A DNA stretch of 64,000 nt from JAEUJZ01 sp964460115 (GTDB taxonomy: Bacteria; Myxococcota_A; Polyangia; Palsa-1104; JAEUJZ01), in NCBI GenBank assembly GCA_964460115.1, contig CAYWPR010000017.1:20040-84039 (forward strand). Direction: 5' to 3'. The position numbers were made by a program, and so were the translations under genes. Below are positions 44,414 through 53,547 of this stretch, piece by piece; position 1 is the stretch's first letter, and every line of letters begins with the position of its first letter. The notes under the pieces were generated by a model. That model was not told the origin of the DNA and ran no database searches. It saw only the letters and a program-made list of their open reading frames with translations.

Positions 44414-46612
44414 ATGCACTTTCTGACTCCGGTTTACGCAGCCTTTGTCGTACTTGGCGCTTTGCCCGTGCTCATCCATTTGATGGGTCGGCGGCGCGCC
44501 CGCGTGCGACCCCTGCCGACGCTGCTTTTGCTGTATGCCAGCCATCGGCGCGTCGCCCAGCGCACGCAACTGCGCCATTTGCTTTTGCTGCTTTTGCGAA
44601 TCCTGGTTTTGGTGGCGGTGCCGCTGGGTTTGGCCAAGCCCTATTTTGAAACCGCCTCGGACCTGCCGGCGCAGATAAGCGCCGCGCAAAGCGCCGTCTT
44701 AATCATCGACGACAGCCTGTCGATGCGCTATCAGACCGATGGCGATAGCCGCTTGCATAGCAGCACGCTGTTTGGCCGTGCCCAAAAGCGCGCCGCGCGG
44801 CTTATCGAAGCGCTGCCGCCCAATGCCGAGGCCGCACTCGTCCTTGGTTCGCGCGGCAATTTGGCCCCGGTGGCCGAGCTGACTGGAGACCGCGCGCGGC
44901 TGTTTAGCGCCATCTCGAGCCTGCGGCCTTCGTTGCGGGTCAGCGACATGGGCGGTGCCATCCGCCGCGCCGGTCAGATTTTGGCGACGGTGCGGCGCGC
45001 TCAGAAACGAATTTATCTAATTACCGATGCGGCGACGCATGCCTTGGATCAAAATCTGCGTCCGCCGAGCGACGCCGAAATCTCGGTCATCGATGTCAGC
45101 GACGGTCAAGCGCTGCCCAATCGCGCCATCGTTGAGATGCACAGCGATCCGGCGCCAAGCCTGGGGGCGCGGGCGCTGCGCGTGACCGTCGAAGTCGCCA
45201 ACTTCGGCGATACTCCGGTCAAAGAGCTTACCGCGACGCTATTTATCGACAAAAATCCCGTATCCAGCGGGCTTATCGATTTGCCGCCAAGCGGCCACGC
45301 CGTAAAGCGCTTCTTTCATGTATTTCGTGATCAATCGGCGCCGGCGCCCTCGGGTTTGCACCACATCAGCGTCGGCATCGAGCACGATGCATTGCCCGAA
45401 GACGACACACGCCATTTGCGGGTTGAAGTACAGCGGCATTTGCAAGTGCTGGTGCTGGACGGCGATGCGCGCACCATGCGACGTGATGACGAGGCTTTCT
45501 ATCTAGAGATGGCTCTGCATCCCGGCGAACGCACCGGCGGCATTGCCAGCGAAGATGCTCCTTTTGTCGTCACCACGGTGACTGCCGACGAAGATTTGCC
45601 CAATCTGGTCGATTTTGACGCGGTGTTTTTGTGCAACGTAAAGGCCCAGGATTTGGCCCGCCGCAAGCATGACAAGGTGCTGCGCGAATATGTCAGCGGC
45701 GGCGGCGGACTTTTTATTGCCCTGGGTAGTAACGTCGACATCGAGGCCTACAATTCCACCCTGGCCGAGCTTTTGCCGCAGCCGCTGGCGGTGGTAAAGA
45801 CCATGGGGGCGGTGCGCGAAGGGCAAAACGACGAAGGCAAAGAAGCCGCCCCAAGCGGCAGCGGCGAGCACCTGGGTCGCATCGACCGCCGTCATCCGCT
45901 GCTTTTGCCTTTTGCCAGCGGCCGCGCCAGTGAATCGCTTTTGCAAACCCGTTTTGGTCGCTATGTGCTGCTTCGTCCAACGCCGCCCAATCCCAAATTG
46001 GCCGAAGGCAGCGGCCCCATTTTGTCTTTTGAAGGCGGCGCGCCGGCGCTTATCGAGAAGCCCATCGGTCGCGGTCGAGTGCTTCTGTTCGCCTCGACTT
46101 TGGATCGCGACTGGAACGATTTGCCGATACAGCCAGCGTTTTTGCCGCTGATGCAGCAGGCGGTGCGCTACTTGGCGCGGGCGCCACTGCGCGAAATCGA
46201 GCAGGCGACGCTTATCGGTCAAGCGCGCGACATCAAGCTGCAGGCCGGCGACAGCCGCGTCGAAGTGACTTTGCCCTCGATGCAGAAGCGCCTTTTTGAG
46301 CGCCTGGGCGGCCGGCAGATTCTGTCATTCGGCGATACGCTGGAATCGGGCTTTTACCGAGTGGCCGCGGCCAGCGATGCCGGGACTTGGCGCCCGCGGC
46401 CGGCGGAATTTTTTGTGGTCAATATAGACCCCGCCGAATCGGATTTGCGCCACGTGCAGCCGGCGCTCGTGCAAGCTTTGGAGCGTCCGCTTTCGCGCGC
46501 CGACTACGATGGAGCACCCGCCCCGCGGCGACGCGTCGAGATGTGGCATTACATTGGGCTTTTGCTGCTGCTTTTGCTCATTGGCGAAGCGCTGCTTTTG
46601 CGTTCCAAATAG
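44414..46612 (+). CDS. BatA-like membrane protein with VWA domain
   Basis: The ATG at 44414 (MHFLTPVYAAFVVLGALPVL) starts 7 nt after the DUF58 stop; the earlier frame lies within that gene. The protein has 732 residues. Its N-terminal pair of transmembrane helices (VLIHLMGRRRARVRPLPTLL between them, then LLLLLLRILVLVAVPLGLAK) is the BatA/double-transmembrane domain. A VWA-like domain follows, with AVLIIDDSLSMRY (DxSxS) and RIYLITDAATHALDQ. Then come a beta domain and a glutamine-amidotransferase-like fold (VLVLDGDARTMRRDDEAFYL, then GGGLFIALGSNVDI). One more helix (YIGLLLLLLLIGEALLL) ends the protein. Function: likely works with the DUF58 protein. Confidence 0.85.
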   Translation: MHFLTPVYAAFVVLGALPVLIHLMGRRRARVRPLPTLLLLYASHRRVAQRTQLRHLLLLLLRILVLVAVPLGLAKPYFETASDLPAQISAAQSAVLIIDDSLSMRYQTDGDSRLHSSTLFGRAQKRAARLIEALPPNAEAALVLGSRGNLAPVAELTGDRARLFSAISSLRPSLRVSDMGGAIRRAGQILATVRRAQKRIYLITDAATHALDQNLRPPSDAEISVIDVSDGQALPNRAIVEMHSDPAPSLGARALRVTVEVANFGDTPVKELTATLFIDKNPVSSGLIDLPPSGHAVKRFFHVFRDQSAPAPSGLHHISVGIEHDALPEDDTRHLRVEVQRHLQVLVLDGDARTMRRDDEAFYLEMALHPGERTGGIASEDAPFVVTTVTADEDLPNLVDFDAVFLCNVKAQDLARRKHDKVLREYVSGGGGLFIALGSNVDIEAYNSTLAELLPQPLAVVKTMGAVREGQNDEGKEAAPSGSGEHLGRIDRRHPLLLPFASGRASESLLQTRFGRYVLLRPTPPNPKLAEGSGPILSFEGGAPALIEKPIGRGRVLLFASTLDRDWNDLPIQPAFLPLMQQAVRYLARAPLREIEQATLIGQARDIKLQAGDSRVEVTLPSMQKRLFERLGGRQILSFGDTLESGFYRVAAASDAGTWRPRPAEFFVVNIDPAESDLRHVQPALVQALERPLSRADYDGAPAPRRRVEMWHYIGLLLLLLLIGEALLLRSK

Positions 46613-47466
46613 TCCGCGGCGTAGCGCTGCATCAAAAGCCGCGTCAGCGCTTCGGGTTTGCCGCTGCCAATGGGTTTGTCGTCGAGCCGAGTGACCGGAA
46701 GAATGCCGCGTATGCTGCTGGTCAAAAATGCTTCTTCGGCATTTAGGATTTGTTCGGCGCGAAATGGGACCTCGGCAAGCGTAATTCCAGCCGCAGCGGC
46801 CAGCTTCAGCACGGCCGCGCGCGTGACGCCGGGCAAAAGGCCCAAAGTCAGCGGCGGCGTATACAGCTTGCCGCCCTGCACCATAAAAAAGTTAGACGAT
46901 GCGCCTTCGCTGACGTAACCGTCAAGATCACACATCAAGGCTTCGTAAGCGCCCTGGCGCCGCGCCGCGCGCAAGGCCAGCACCGAGGATAAGTAATTGC
47001 TGGATTTGATCTCGGCGGAGACTTGCCCCGGAGCATTGCGGCGCTCGCCGACGAGGCGCAAGCTTACGCCGTCTTCATACAAAGCCGCCGCAGGGAGCTG
47101 CAGCGGTTTGGCAATGACGATAAGCCGCGGCGCATCGGCGGCCTCAGGATCCAGATCCAGCGGACCCGCGCCGCGCGTGACGATGATGCGCACATAGCTT
47201 TCCGCGGCTTTGACGCTTGCCAAGGTGGCGTGTATGGCCTCGATAAGGGTCGCGCGCTCGATAAGGCCAAAGCCCAGGGCAGTGGCCGAGTGATGCAGCC
47301 GATCGAGGTGCTCGCTCAAAAATAGCGGCACGCGCGCGACGGTTCGCGTTACTTCAAAGACGCTGTCGCCGTACAAAAAACCGCGATCCAAAACCGGCAC
47401 CCGCGCTTGTGCAACCGGCACCACGCGATTTTCAATCCATACCCATGTGTCATCGCTGAAGTTCAT
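46549..47466 (-). CDS. Class IV PLP aminotransferase (BCAT/DAAT/ADCL superfamily)
   Basis: Start at ATG 47466 (MNFSDDTWVWIENRVVPVAQ), overlapping the dapE stop by ATGA. The 305 residues show fold IV: VPVLDRGFLYGDSVFEVTRT, YVRIIVTRGAGPLDLDPEA, VSAEIKSSNYLSSVLALRAA with the PLP-binding Lys in EIKSSNYL, DGYVSEGASSNFFMVQGGKL and GLLPGVTRAAVLKLAAAAGI. Relatives include branched-chain aminotransferase (ilvE), D-alanine aminotransferase and 4-amino-4-deoxychorismate lyase. Its place directly after dapD-dapE hints at a diaminopimelate or D-amino-acid role. The last 64 nt overlap the end of the convergent VWA gene. The specific substrate is undecided. Confidence 0.85.
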   Translation of the reverse strand: MNFSDDTWVWIENRVVPVAQARVPVLDRGFLYGDSVFEVTRTVARVPLFLSEHLDRLHHSATALGFGLIERATLIEAIHATLASVKAAESYVRIIVTRGAGPLDLDPEAADAPRLIVIAKPLQLPAAALYEDGVSLRLVGERRNAPGQVSAEIKSSNYLSSVLALRAARRQGAYEALMCDLDGYVSEGASSNFFMVQGGKLYTPPLTLGLLPGVTRAAVLKLAAAAGITLAEVPFRAEQILNAEEAFLTSSIRGILPVTRLDDKPIGSGKPEALTRLLMQRYAADYLERKSSASPMSKSSSKSPM

Positions 47467-48581
47467 GGTTGCTGAAGCAATCGAGACAGCGCGTGATAAC
47501 AAAAAACCAGCGCCGAAATCGAGACCGATTCGTTGGCCTGATGGGCTTCCGCCGTATCGCCGGGACCAAAGTTTACCGCGGCAATGCCAAGTTCCGTAAG
47601 GCGCGCCACATCGGTCCAGGCCTGCTTGGCCAAGACCTCCAGGCCCAGTGCTTTTTGCCAGGCATTTAGGTGCGGCTCCTCCAAACAAACCGCTCCGGCC
47701 GGGGCTTCGTCGACCACTTCGACCAAATAATCGGAACGGATGCTGGAAACGAACTCCAAAAGTTCGCTGCGGGCGCGCCCCAAAGATTTGCCCGGCGCAA
47801 AACGATAGTTGAGGTTCAGAACGAAACGATCGGGCACGATGTTGCGCGAGTTGTGCGTCTCGGCCTGCGTAGCGACGATGACTTCATAAAAAGGCAGGCC
47901 GCCGACCAAAACTTCGCGCCGCGGCCGCTTTTGCAGGGCGCTTAGCAGCGGCAGCGCCGCGTAAATGGCGTTTTCACCCTGCCAAGGCCGAGCGCTGTGC
48001 GCGCGCTTCCCGGGGGCAACAACGCGGGCGTGCAGGCCGCCCAGGCAACCGGCGTGAATGCGGTTGTCGGTTGGCTCTAAACAGATGCCCAAATCAACGT
48101 CGGCAAGAATTTGCGGTGCACAAAGCTGAATCATGCCGCTTTGCGCCGCTGGACCTTCTTCGCGGTCGTAAAAGACGCAAAGCAGGTTGGCATTTTGGCG
48201 TTCGAGATGGCGCTCAGCTTCTTCCAGCAGGGCCAGCATGATTGCCAGACCGCCTTTCATGTCGCTGGCACCGCAGCCATAGACCCGTCCGCCGTCTATG
48301 TCGTCGCTGATAGGATCGATGCCCACCGGCTGGCCGTCGGCCGGTGGCACAGTGTCCGAGTGTCCAAACAGTGCAATGCACGGGCGGCCCGGGCGGGTTT
48401 TGCCGCGCGCCAGCACGGTATTGCCCAGCCGCTGTATCTGCGCTCCGGTGGCGCGGCAGCGCGCCTCAAGATGGTCGGCGATGCGCGCTTCATTGCCGGT
48501 CACGCTGGAAATACGGCAGAGCTCCAGCGTTTTTTCGGCCAATGCGGCAGCTAGCACTTGCTGATCCAAAGTGGGGGTCAT
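47463..48581 (-). CDS. dapE: Succinyl-diaminopimelate desuccinylase-type M20 peptidase
   Basis: The start is ATG 48581 (MTPTLDQQVLAAALAEKTLE), overlapping the dapD stop (ATGA); the longer frame is inside dapD. The 372-residue product is an M20 dizinc amidohydrolase: CIALFGHSDTVPPADGQPVG (first zinc His), GRVYGCGASDMKGGLAIMLA (bridging Asp), FYDREEGPAAQSGM (catalytic Glu pair) and EAHQANESVSISAL near the end. It removes succinate from succinyl-LL-diaminopimelate in the lysine and cell-wall pathway. Genetic coupling to dapD makes the dapE assignment likely, although other M20 peptidases are similar. Confidence 0.9.
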   Translation of the reverse strand: MTPTLDQQVLAAALAEKTLELCRISSVTGNEARIADHLEARCRATGAQIQRLGNTVLARGKTRPGRPCIALFGHSDTVPPADGQPVGIDPISDDIDGGRVYGCGASDMKGGLAIMLALLEEAERHLERQNANLLCVFYDREEGPAAQSGMIQLCAPQILADVDLGICLEPTDNRIHAGCLGGLHARVVAPGKRAHSARPWQGENAIYAALPLLSALQKRPRREVLVGGLPFYEVIVATQAETHNSRNIVPDRFVLNLNYRFAPGKSLGRARSELLEFVSSIRSDYLVEVVDEAPAGAVCLEEPHLNAWQKALGLEVLAKQAWTDVARLTELGIAAVNFGPGDTAEAHQANESVSISALVFCYHALSRLLQQP

Positions 48582-49420
48582 ATCGGCACCTCGAATGTAC
48601 GCAGCGCTTCGTTTAAAGAAGTCTTTTGATCGGTCGAAGCTTTGCGCTGACCAATTAAAAGCGCGCAGGGAACGCCAAAGCTTCCCGCGGGAAATTGCTT
48701 GGGCAGCGTCCCGGGAATGACCACAGAGCGCGCCGGAATGCGGCCTTTGAAAGAAACCGGCTCGAGGCCGCTGACATCGACGATTGGCGTCGAGGCGGTC
48801 AGCACCACATTGGCGCCTAGTACCGCTTCGGATTCGACGATGACCCCTTCGACAACGATGCAGCGCGAGCCGATAAATGCGCCGTCTTCGATGATGACCG
48901 GACTGGCTTGCGGCGGTTCCAGCACGCCGCCGATGCCGACGCCTCCTGAAATATGCACATTGCGGCCTATTTGCGCGCAACTTCCGACGGTGGCGAATGT
49001 ATCTATAAGCGTTCCAGACCCGACGTAGGCGCCGATGTTGACGTAGCCCGGCATGACGATGACCCCGGGTTCTAAAAACGCTCCATACCGGGCGACGCCG
49101 GGCGGGACGACGCGAATGCCGGCGGCGGCAAGATCGCGCTTGATGGGCATCTTGTCATAAAAACCAATGTCGCCGCATTCGATGGCTTGCAGGGGCCTAA
49201 GCGCGAAATAAAGCGAGATGGCTTGCTTGATAAAGACGTGGGTGTGCCAGACGCCGTCGCGTTTTTCGGCCACGCGGCGCCGGCCTTTGTCCAGGTCGTC
49301 GATGATTGTGTAGACCACTTGCTCGATACGGCCGCGGCAGACGGGATCGGCAAGCTGCGCGCGATCGTTGTAAGCGGCCTCAATTTGCGAAACAGCCAAA
49401 GCTTCCCAAGCAGCATCCAT
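48578..49420 (-). CDS. dapD: Tetrahydrodipicolinate N-succinyltransferase
   Basis: ATG 49420 (MDAAWEALAVSQIEAAYNDR) gives 280 residues, the usual length. The N-terminal helical part is followed by left-handed beta-helix hexapeptides (GVIVMPGYVNIGAYVGSGTL, then IDTFATVGSCAQIGRNVHIS) and PPQASPVIIEDGAFIGSRCI, typical of DapD. It succinylates tetrahydrodipicolinate, the fourth step of the succinylase branch to diaminopimelate. First gene of dapD-dapE-aminotransferase, all overlapping by 4 nt. It faces away from trmFO; only about 90 bp separates the two starts. Confidence 0.97.
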   Translation of the reverse strand: MDAAWEALAVSQIEAAYNDRAQLADPVCRGRIEQVVYTIIDDLDKGRRRVAEKRDGVWHTHVFIKQAISLYFALRPLQAIECGDIGFYDKMPIKRDLAAAGIRVVPPGVARYGAFLEPGVIVMPGYVNIGAYVGSGTLIDTFATVGSCAQIGRNVHISGGVGIGGVLEPPQASPVIIEDGAFIGSRCIVVEGVIVESEAVLGANVVLTASTPIVDVSGLEPVSFKGRIPARSVVIPGTLPKQFPAGSFGVPCALLIGQRKASTDQKTSLNEALRTFEVPI

Positions 49421-49478
49421 GACAGCGCGGAAGCGTACCGCAACCCGGCGCGCTCCGATGCGCAATAAGATGCGCAAT

Positions 49479-49505
49479 TTGAAACCGGGCGCTTGCGGGT
49501 ATAGT
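49479..49505 (+). promoter_or_regulatory. Possible promoter giving a leaderless trmFO message
   Basis: TTGAAA (49479-49484) and TATAGT (49500-49505) are separated by 15 bases, a bit shorter than ideal. Transcription would begin about 6-8 bases after the second box, right at the trmFO GTG (49512). No ribosome site precedes that GTG, which agrees with leaderless translation. Confidence 0.4.
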
Positions 49506-49511
49506 GCGGGC

Positions 49512-50924
49512 GTGAAGGATTCCTTTGTTCCGCAGGTTACAGTGATTGGCGGCGGTCTGGCCGGTTGTGAGGCCGCCTGGCAGTTGGCCGAGCGCCAAGT
49601 TGACGTCGCGCTTGTCGAGATGAAACCAGCGCGAATGTCGCCGGCCCATACGACGCCGCTTTTGGCAGAGCTAGTTTGTAGCAACTCGCTGCGCAGCGAT
49701 GACGCGGCCACGCCGGCCGGGCTTTTGAAGGCCGAGCTGCGTGCGGCACGGTCGCTGATTATGGATTGCGCCGAAAAAACTCGCGTGCCGGCCGGAGATG
49801 CGCTGGCCGTGGACCGCCATTTGTTTAGCCGGCTGGTCACGAGCCGCATCGTCGGACATCCGCGCATTCGGCTGGAGCGTCGCCTGGTGGACGAGCTACC
49901 ACCTGGGCCGTGCATTCTGGCGGGCGGGCCGCTCGTCGATGGCGGCGCGGCGCGCACGGTGCGGGCTTTGTGCGGCGACCGCTTGTATTTTTACGACGCC
50001 ATCGCCCCCATCGTCGATGCCGAGACGCTGGACTATAATCACTGCTTTGTTGCATCGCGAAAGCCGCGCGGCTCGCGCCAGTCGGCCACGGACGAGGCGC
50101 CGGTGGAAGGCGACTACATCAATTGTCCGATGAACCGCGACGAATACCACGCCTTTGTCGCCGAGCTTCTAAATGGGCGCAAAGTGTCGCCGCACCGCTT
50201 TGAAGATCCGCGTTATTTTGAGGGCTGCCTGCCCATTGAAGTCATGGCCGAGCGCGGACCGGAAACGCTGGCTTTTGGTCCGATGAAGCCGGTCGGGCTT
50301 ATCGACCCGCGTCTCGTGTCGTCAGAACCGGGCCCGGCGGCGTTCAAGCGTTCGCCGCACTACGCCGTGGTGCAGCTACGCGCCGAGAACCGCTACGGCA
50401 CGGCCTACAATCTGGTCGGCTTTCAGACCCGCCTGGCTTATCCCGAACAAAAGCGCATCTTCTCGATGATTCCGGCGCTGCATCAGGCAGAGTTTTTGCG
50501 CTACGGATCGATACATCGCAATAGCTATGTCGAGGCGCCGCGCGTGCTGGACGCCGCTTTGGCGCTGCGGGCCCGGCCGACGCTGCATTTGGCCGGGCAG
50601 ATTACCGGCGTCGAAGGGTACATTGAATCGACGGCGATAGGGCTTTTGACGGCGCTATTTGTACAGGCCAAGCTGAAGGATGCGCCCATTTTGCCGCCGC
50701 CGCTGACCACGGCGCTGGGCGCGCTTTATCACCACGTCACTAGGCCGCGCGCCGACAAAGAACCCTATGTGCCGATGAACATCAACTTCGGGCTGCTGCC
50801 GCCCATCGCCGAAGTCGTGGGCGAGCGTCAAGCCAAACGCGCCGGCAAAATGGGCCGCCGGGCGCTGCATGCCGAACGGGCCCGCGCGGCGCTACCCGCC
50901 TGGCTTAGCGCCGCCGGTCTGTGA
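49512..50924 (+). CDS. trmFO: tRNA m5U54 methyltransferase, folate- and FAD-dependent
   Basis: Start at GTG 49512 (MKDSFVPQVTVIGGGLAGCE); the extra frame to 49419 is upstream of the gene. The 470 residues are classic TrmFO (formerly Gid): VTVIGGGLAGCEAAWQLAER for FAD, MSPAHTTPLLAELVCSNSLR with a conserved Cys, DYINCPMNRDEYHAFV, FEGCLPIEVMAERGPETLAF, NLVGFQTRLAYPEQKRIFSM, and AGQITGVEGYIESTAIGLL. The enzyme methylates U54 in the T-loop of tRNA, using methylenetetrahydrofolate. Its 3' end overlaps the convergent pseudouridine synthase by 33 nt. Confidence 0.97.
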   Translation: MKDSFVPQVTVIGGGLAGCEAAWQLAERQVDVALVEMKPARMSPAHTTPLLAELVCSNSLRSDDAATPAGLLKAELRAARSLIMDCAEKTRVPAGDALAVDRHLFSRLVTSRIVGHPRIRLERRLVDELPPGPCILAGGPLVDGGAARTVRALCGDRLYFYDAIAPIVDAETLDYNHCFVASRKPRGSRQSATDEAPVEGDYINCPMNRDEYHAFVAELLNGRKVSPHRFEDPRYFEGCLPIEVMAERGPETLAFGPMKPVGLIDPRLVSSEPGPAAFKRSPHYAVVQLRAENRYGTAYNLVGFQTRLAYPEQKRIFSMIPALHQAEFLRYGSIHRNSYVEAPRVLDAALALRARPTLHLAGQITGVEGYIESTAIGLLTALFVQAKLKDAPILPPPLTTALGALYHHVTRPRADKEPYVPMNINFGLLPPIAEVVGERQAKRAGKMGRRALHAERARAALPAWLSAAGL

Positions 50925-51935
50925 CGAAAAAAATTCCTGCAGGTCGGCGGGCAGAGGACTTTGTACTTTGACGGCGGCTCCGGTGCGCGGATGAGCAAAG
51001 CAAAGGTCGGCGGCATGCAGGGCGTGACGAGGCAGCAAAAGCTCGCCGGCAATCGCCGAATCGCCGCCATCTGCCCAGCGTATAAACAAATCTTCGTCGG
51101 GATAAAGCTTGTCGCCAACGATAGGATGACCGACGGCGTGCAGATGGACGCGAATTTGGTGCTGACGTCCGGTGTGCGGAAAGCACTCGACAAGGGTGTA
51201 CGCCGCGCTGCGCTGTAGCACTCGAATGCGAGTAACAGATGGCAAGCCGCCTTCTTTGCACGGCAAAACCGCCATGCGGACGCGCACTAGACCCTGGGCC
51301 GGTCCGATGGGCTCTTCGATGAGATGTTCGTCAAAAGGCACGACTCCGTGCACGATGGCCAGGTAGCGCTTTTGCACCTGCCGCTTGGCAAATGCCTGTT
51401 TCAAGGCCGAAGCGGCCTGGGCATCGCGGGCGATAAGCAGTAGTCCCGACGTTTCGCGGTCCAGGCGGTGGCAGACTTGCAGGCGCTCGCCCGGAAAGCG
51501 CTCGCGCAGCACCGCGGTGAGCGTCGAATGAAAATAGCGAGCAGTCGGATGTATAGGCAGCCCCGCCGGCTTTTCGATGACATAAAAGCTTGGATCTTCC
51601 TGCACCACTGCGATGTTTCGCGGCACTTCGGGTTCAGGCGGAGCAGGGCGACGAAAGCCAACCGCCTGTCCGGTAAAAACGCGCATGCCCGGCCGAGCCG
51701 GCCGACCCTCGACGTCGCAGTCGCCGCGAATGACGCGCTGAACGCGGCTGCGCGACAGCCGGCGAATTTTTTTTTGCAAAAAACGATCGAGGCGCCAGCC
51801 GTGGCATTCGGCTTCGACGACAAAGCGATGGGCGATGATTTCGCCGGCCTCTTTTTGCAAAGCCGCGTCCGGCACATCAAATTCATCGGCGAATTCGTCG
51901 TCCACCGTGTCTTGTACTTGATTTCCGTATGTCAT
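50892..51935 (-). CDS. RluD-family pseudouridine synthase
   Basis: I begin at ATG 51935 (MTYGNQVQDTVDDEFADEFD), 347 residues, though no ribosome site is clear. An S4 RNA-binding domain (GWRLDRFLQKKIRRLSRSRV, then VIRGDCDVEGRPARPGMRVF) precedes the catalytic domain. The active-site Asp is in LQVCHRLDRETSGLLLIARD; HTGRQHQIRVHLHAVGHPIV is the second family motif. Members convert uridines of 23S rRNA or tRNA to pseudouridine; which site is modified cannot be read here. Convergent overlap with trmFO and divergent from the LolC-like gene. Confidence 0.93.
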   Translation of the reverse strand: MTYGNQVQDTVDDEFADEFDVPDAALQKEAGEIIAHRFVVEAECHGWRLDRFLQKKIRRLSRSRVQRVIRGDCDVEGRPARPGMRVFTGQAVGFRRPAPPEPEVPRNIAVVQEDPSFYVIEKPAGLPIHPTARYFHSTLTAVLRERFPGERLQVCHRLDRETSGLLLIARDAQAASALKQAFAKRQVQKRYLAIVHGVVPFDEHLIEEPIGPAQGLVRVRMAVLPCKEGGLPSVTRIRVLQRSAAYTLVECFPHTGRQHQIRVHLHAVGHPIVGDKLYPDEDLFIRWADGGDSAIAGELLLPRHALHAADLCFAHPRTGAAVKVQSPLPADLQEFFSSQTGGAKPGG

Positions 51936-51995
51936 CTGGAGGTCGGCGCGGGAAGCTGATATAACCGCCGGGCGCGTTTGCGCGAATATACTCGC

Positions 51996-53513
51996 ATGTT
52001 CGGTTCTTCTTTCGCTTGGCTGCGTTCTTTGTGGCCGCATTCCTACGAACGGCAAATCGCCCGCCGATATCTTTTTCGCTATCGCAAAAGCCGATCTGTG
52101 CATGCGCTGGCGATGGTGCTTTCGGCCCTGACGGTGATCATCGAAGCCGTCTATTTTTTATTGCCGGGCGCAAAGTCTTTTACGCTGGGCATCGTCGCGC
52201 TGATTGCGCCGCTTTTCAGCATCATCGCGCTTTTGCTAAACGCCTTATCGGTATTTAGTACCGTGGCGGTCATCGGCGTGGTCTTGGGCGTGGCGGCGCT
52301 TAACGTAGTCATGGCGGTGACTTCGGGCTTTCAAGGCGAAATTCGCAACCGCGTCATTGGCCTAAACGCGCATGTGCTCGTTCTGAAGTACGGGCTGGAC
52401 TTTCAGGACTACGAAAGCACTTTGCAAAAGCTCGGCAGCCAGCGCGAAGTGCAGGCCGGCGCTCCCTTTGTCTATAACGAGATGCTGCTGGCCAAAGAAG
52501 GCTTTCGCACGGCCGGCGTTCTGGTCAAAGGCATAGACGTAGTGCGCGCCCCCAAAGTGATGAACATGCAGCCTTGGGTGCTGCCCGGGCCCGATGGAAA
52601 AGTGCCGCAGATTTCTACACTGGGGCAGGAACAAAAATCGACCGAGGGCGGTCCGCCGTTGCCGGCGCTTTTTGTCGGACGCGAATTGCAGCGCAAACTC
52701 AAACTGCAAATTGGCGAGCGGGTGCGGCTGATTTCGCCGCTGCAGGGGCTTGAAGGCCAATTCGGCTCGGCGGATGCGCAAGCGGAAACGGTGGGACCGG
52801 GGACAGAGGCGCCGCCGCGCAGCGAAGCCCCGCCGCGCATGCGCGAATTTCGCGTAGGCGGAGTTTTTGCCGCCGGCTTTGACGAATATGATCGTCGACT
52901 GGTTCTGGTGACCCTGCCGCATGCGCAGGAACTTGTAGGCCTTGGCAATACCGTCACCGGACTTGAGCTGCGCGTCAAAACCGTGGATGCGGCCCGTCAA
53001 ACCGGCGAGGAGCTGGTGAAATATCTGGGCGGCCCGCCTTTTCGCAGTCTGGACTGGGAAGAGCTGAACCATAATCTGTTTACCGCGCTTGGACTGCAGA
53101 AGGCGGTGCTGACGCTGGTGCTGTTCGTCATTATTCTTGTCGCGGCTTTTAATATCGTCGGCAGTCTGACGATGATGGTGGTGGAAAAAACCCGCGAGGT
53201 GGCCATTTTGAAAGCCATGGGAATGTCGGCCCCAGCGGTGGCCGGCGTGTTTCGCATTGCCGGCATGTGGATTGGCCTTCTTGGAACGGCACTAGGAATC
53301 GGCATGGGACTTTTGGTGTGTACGCTGATTTCGCGGCTGGGCTATTTGCTGGATGCCAAGGTCTACATGATTGATCGACTGCCGACGCAGGTCTCTTGGC
53401 ACGAGGTCCTATTGACCGGCTGTATGACCCTGCTTATTTGCTTGCTGGCCACGCTGTATCCGGCAGTGCGCGCCGCCCGTTTGCATCCTGTAGACGGTTT
53501 GCGCGACGACTGA
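51996..53513 (+). CDS. LolC/LolE-type ABC permease for lipoprotein release
   Basis: ATG 51996 (MFGSSFAWLRSLWPHSYERQ) gives 505 residues. YERQIARRYLFRYRKSRSVH is the N-terminal amphipathic start of LolC/E, and VFSTVAVIGVVLGVAALNVV is its first transmembrane helix; before that an additional hydrophobic segment (IVALIAPLFSIIALLLNALS) widens the usual region. A periplasmic MacB-like domain spans about 110-345 with a Pro/Glu-rich insert, and three helices end with EKTREVAILKAMGMSAPAVA between them, the FtsX-type coupling loop. LolCDE pulls lipoproteins from the inner membrane. No lolD is adjacent, so the ATPase must be elsewhere. Confidence 0.88.
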   Translation: MFGSSFAWLRSLWPHSYERQIARRYLFRYRKSRSVHALAMVLSALTVIIEAVYFLLPGAKSFTLGIVALIAPLFSIIALLLNALSVFSTVAVIGVVLGVAALNVVMAVTSGFQGEIRNRVIGLNAHVLVLKYGLDFQDYESTLQKLGSQREVQAGAPFVYNEMLLAKEGFRTAGVLVKGIDVVRAPKVMNMQPWVLPGPDGKVPQISTLGQEQKSTEGGPPLPALFVGRELQRKLKLQIGERVRLISPLQGLEGQFGSADAQAETVGPGTEAPPRSEAPPRMREFRVGGVFAAGFDEYDRRLVLVTLPHAQELVGLGNTVTGLELRVKTVDAARQTGEELVKYLGGPPFRSLDWEELNHNLFTALGLQKAVLTLVLFVIILVAAFNIVGSLTMMVVEKTREVAILKAMGMSAPAVAGVFRIAGMWIGLLGTALGIGMGLLVCTLISRLGYLLDAKVYMIDRLPTQVSWHEVLLTGCMTLLICLLATLYPAVRAARLHPVDGLRDD

Positions 53514-53547
53514 AAAATACCTTTCTAATCGCCAGCGCGGCCTAGGC

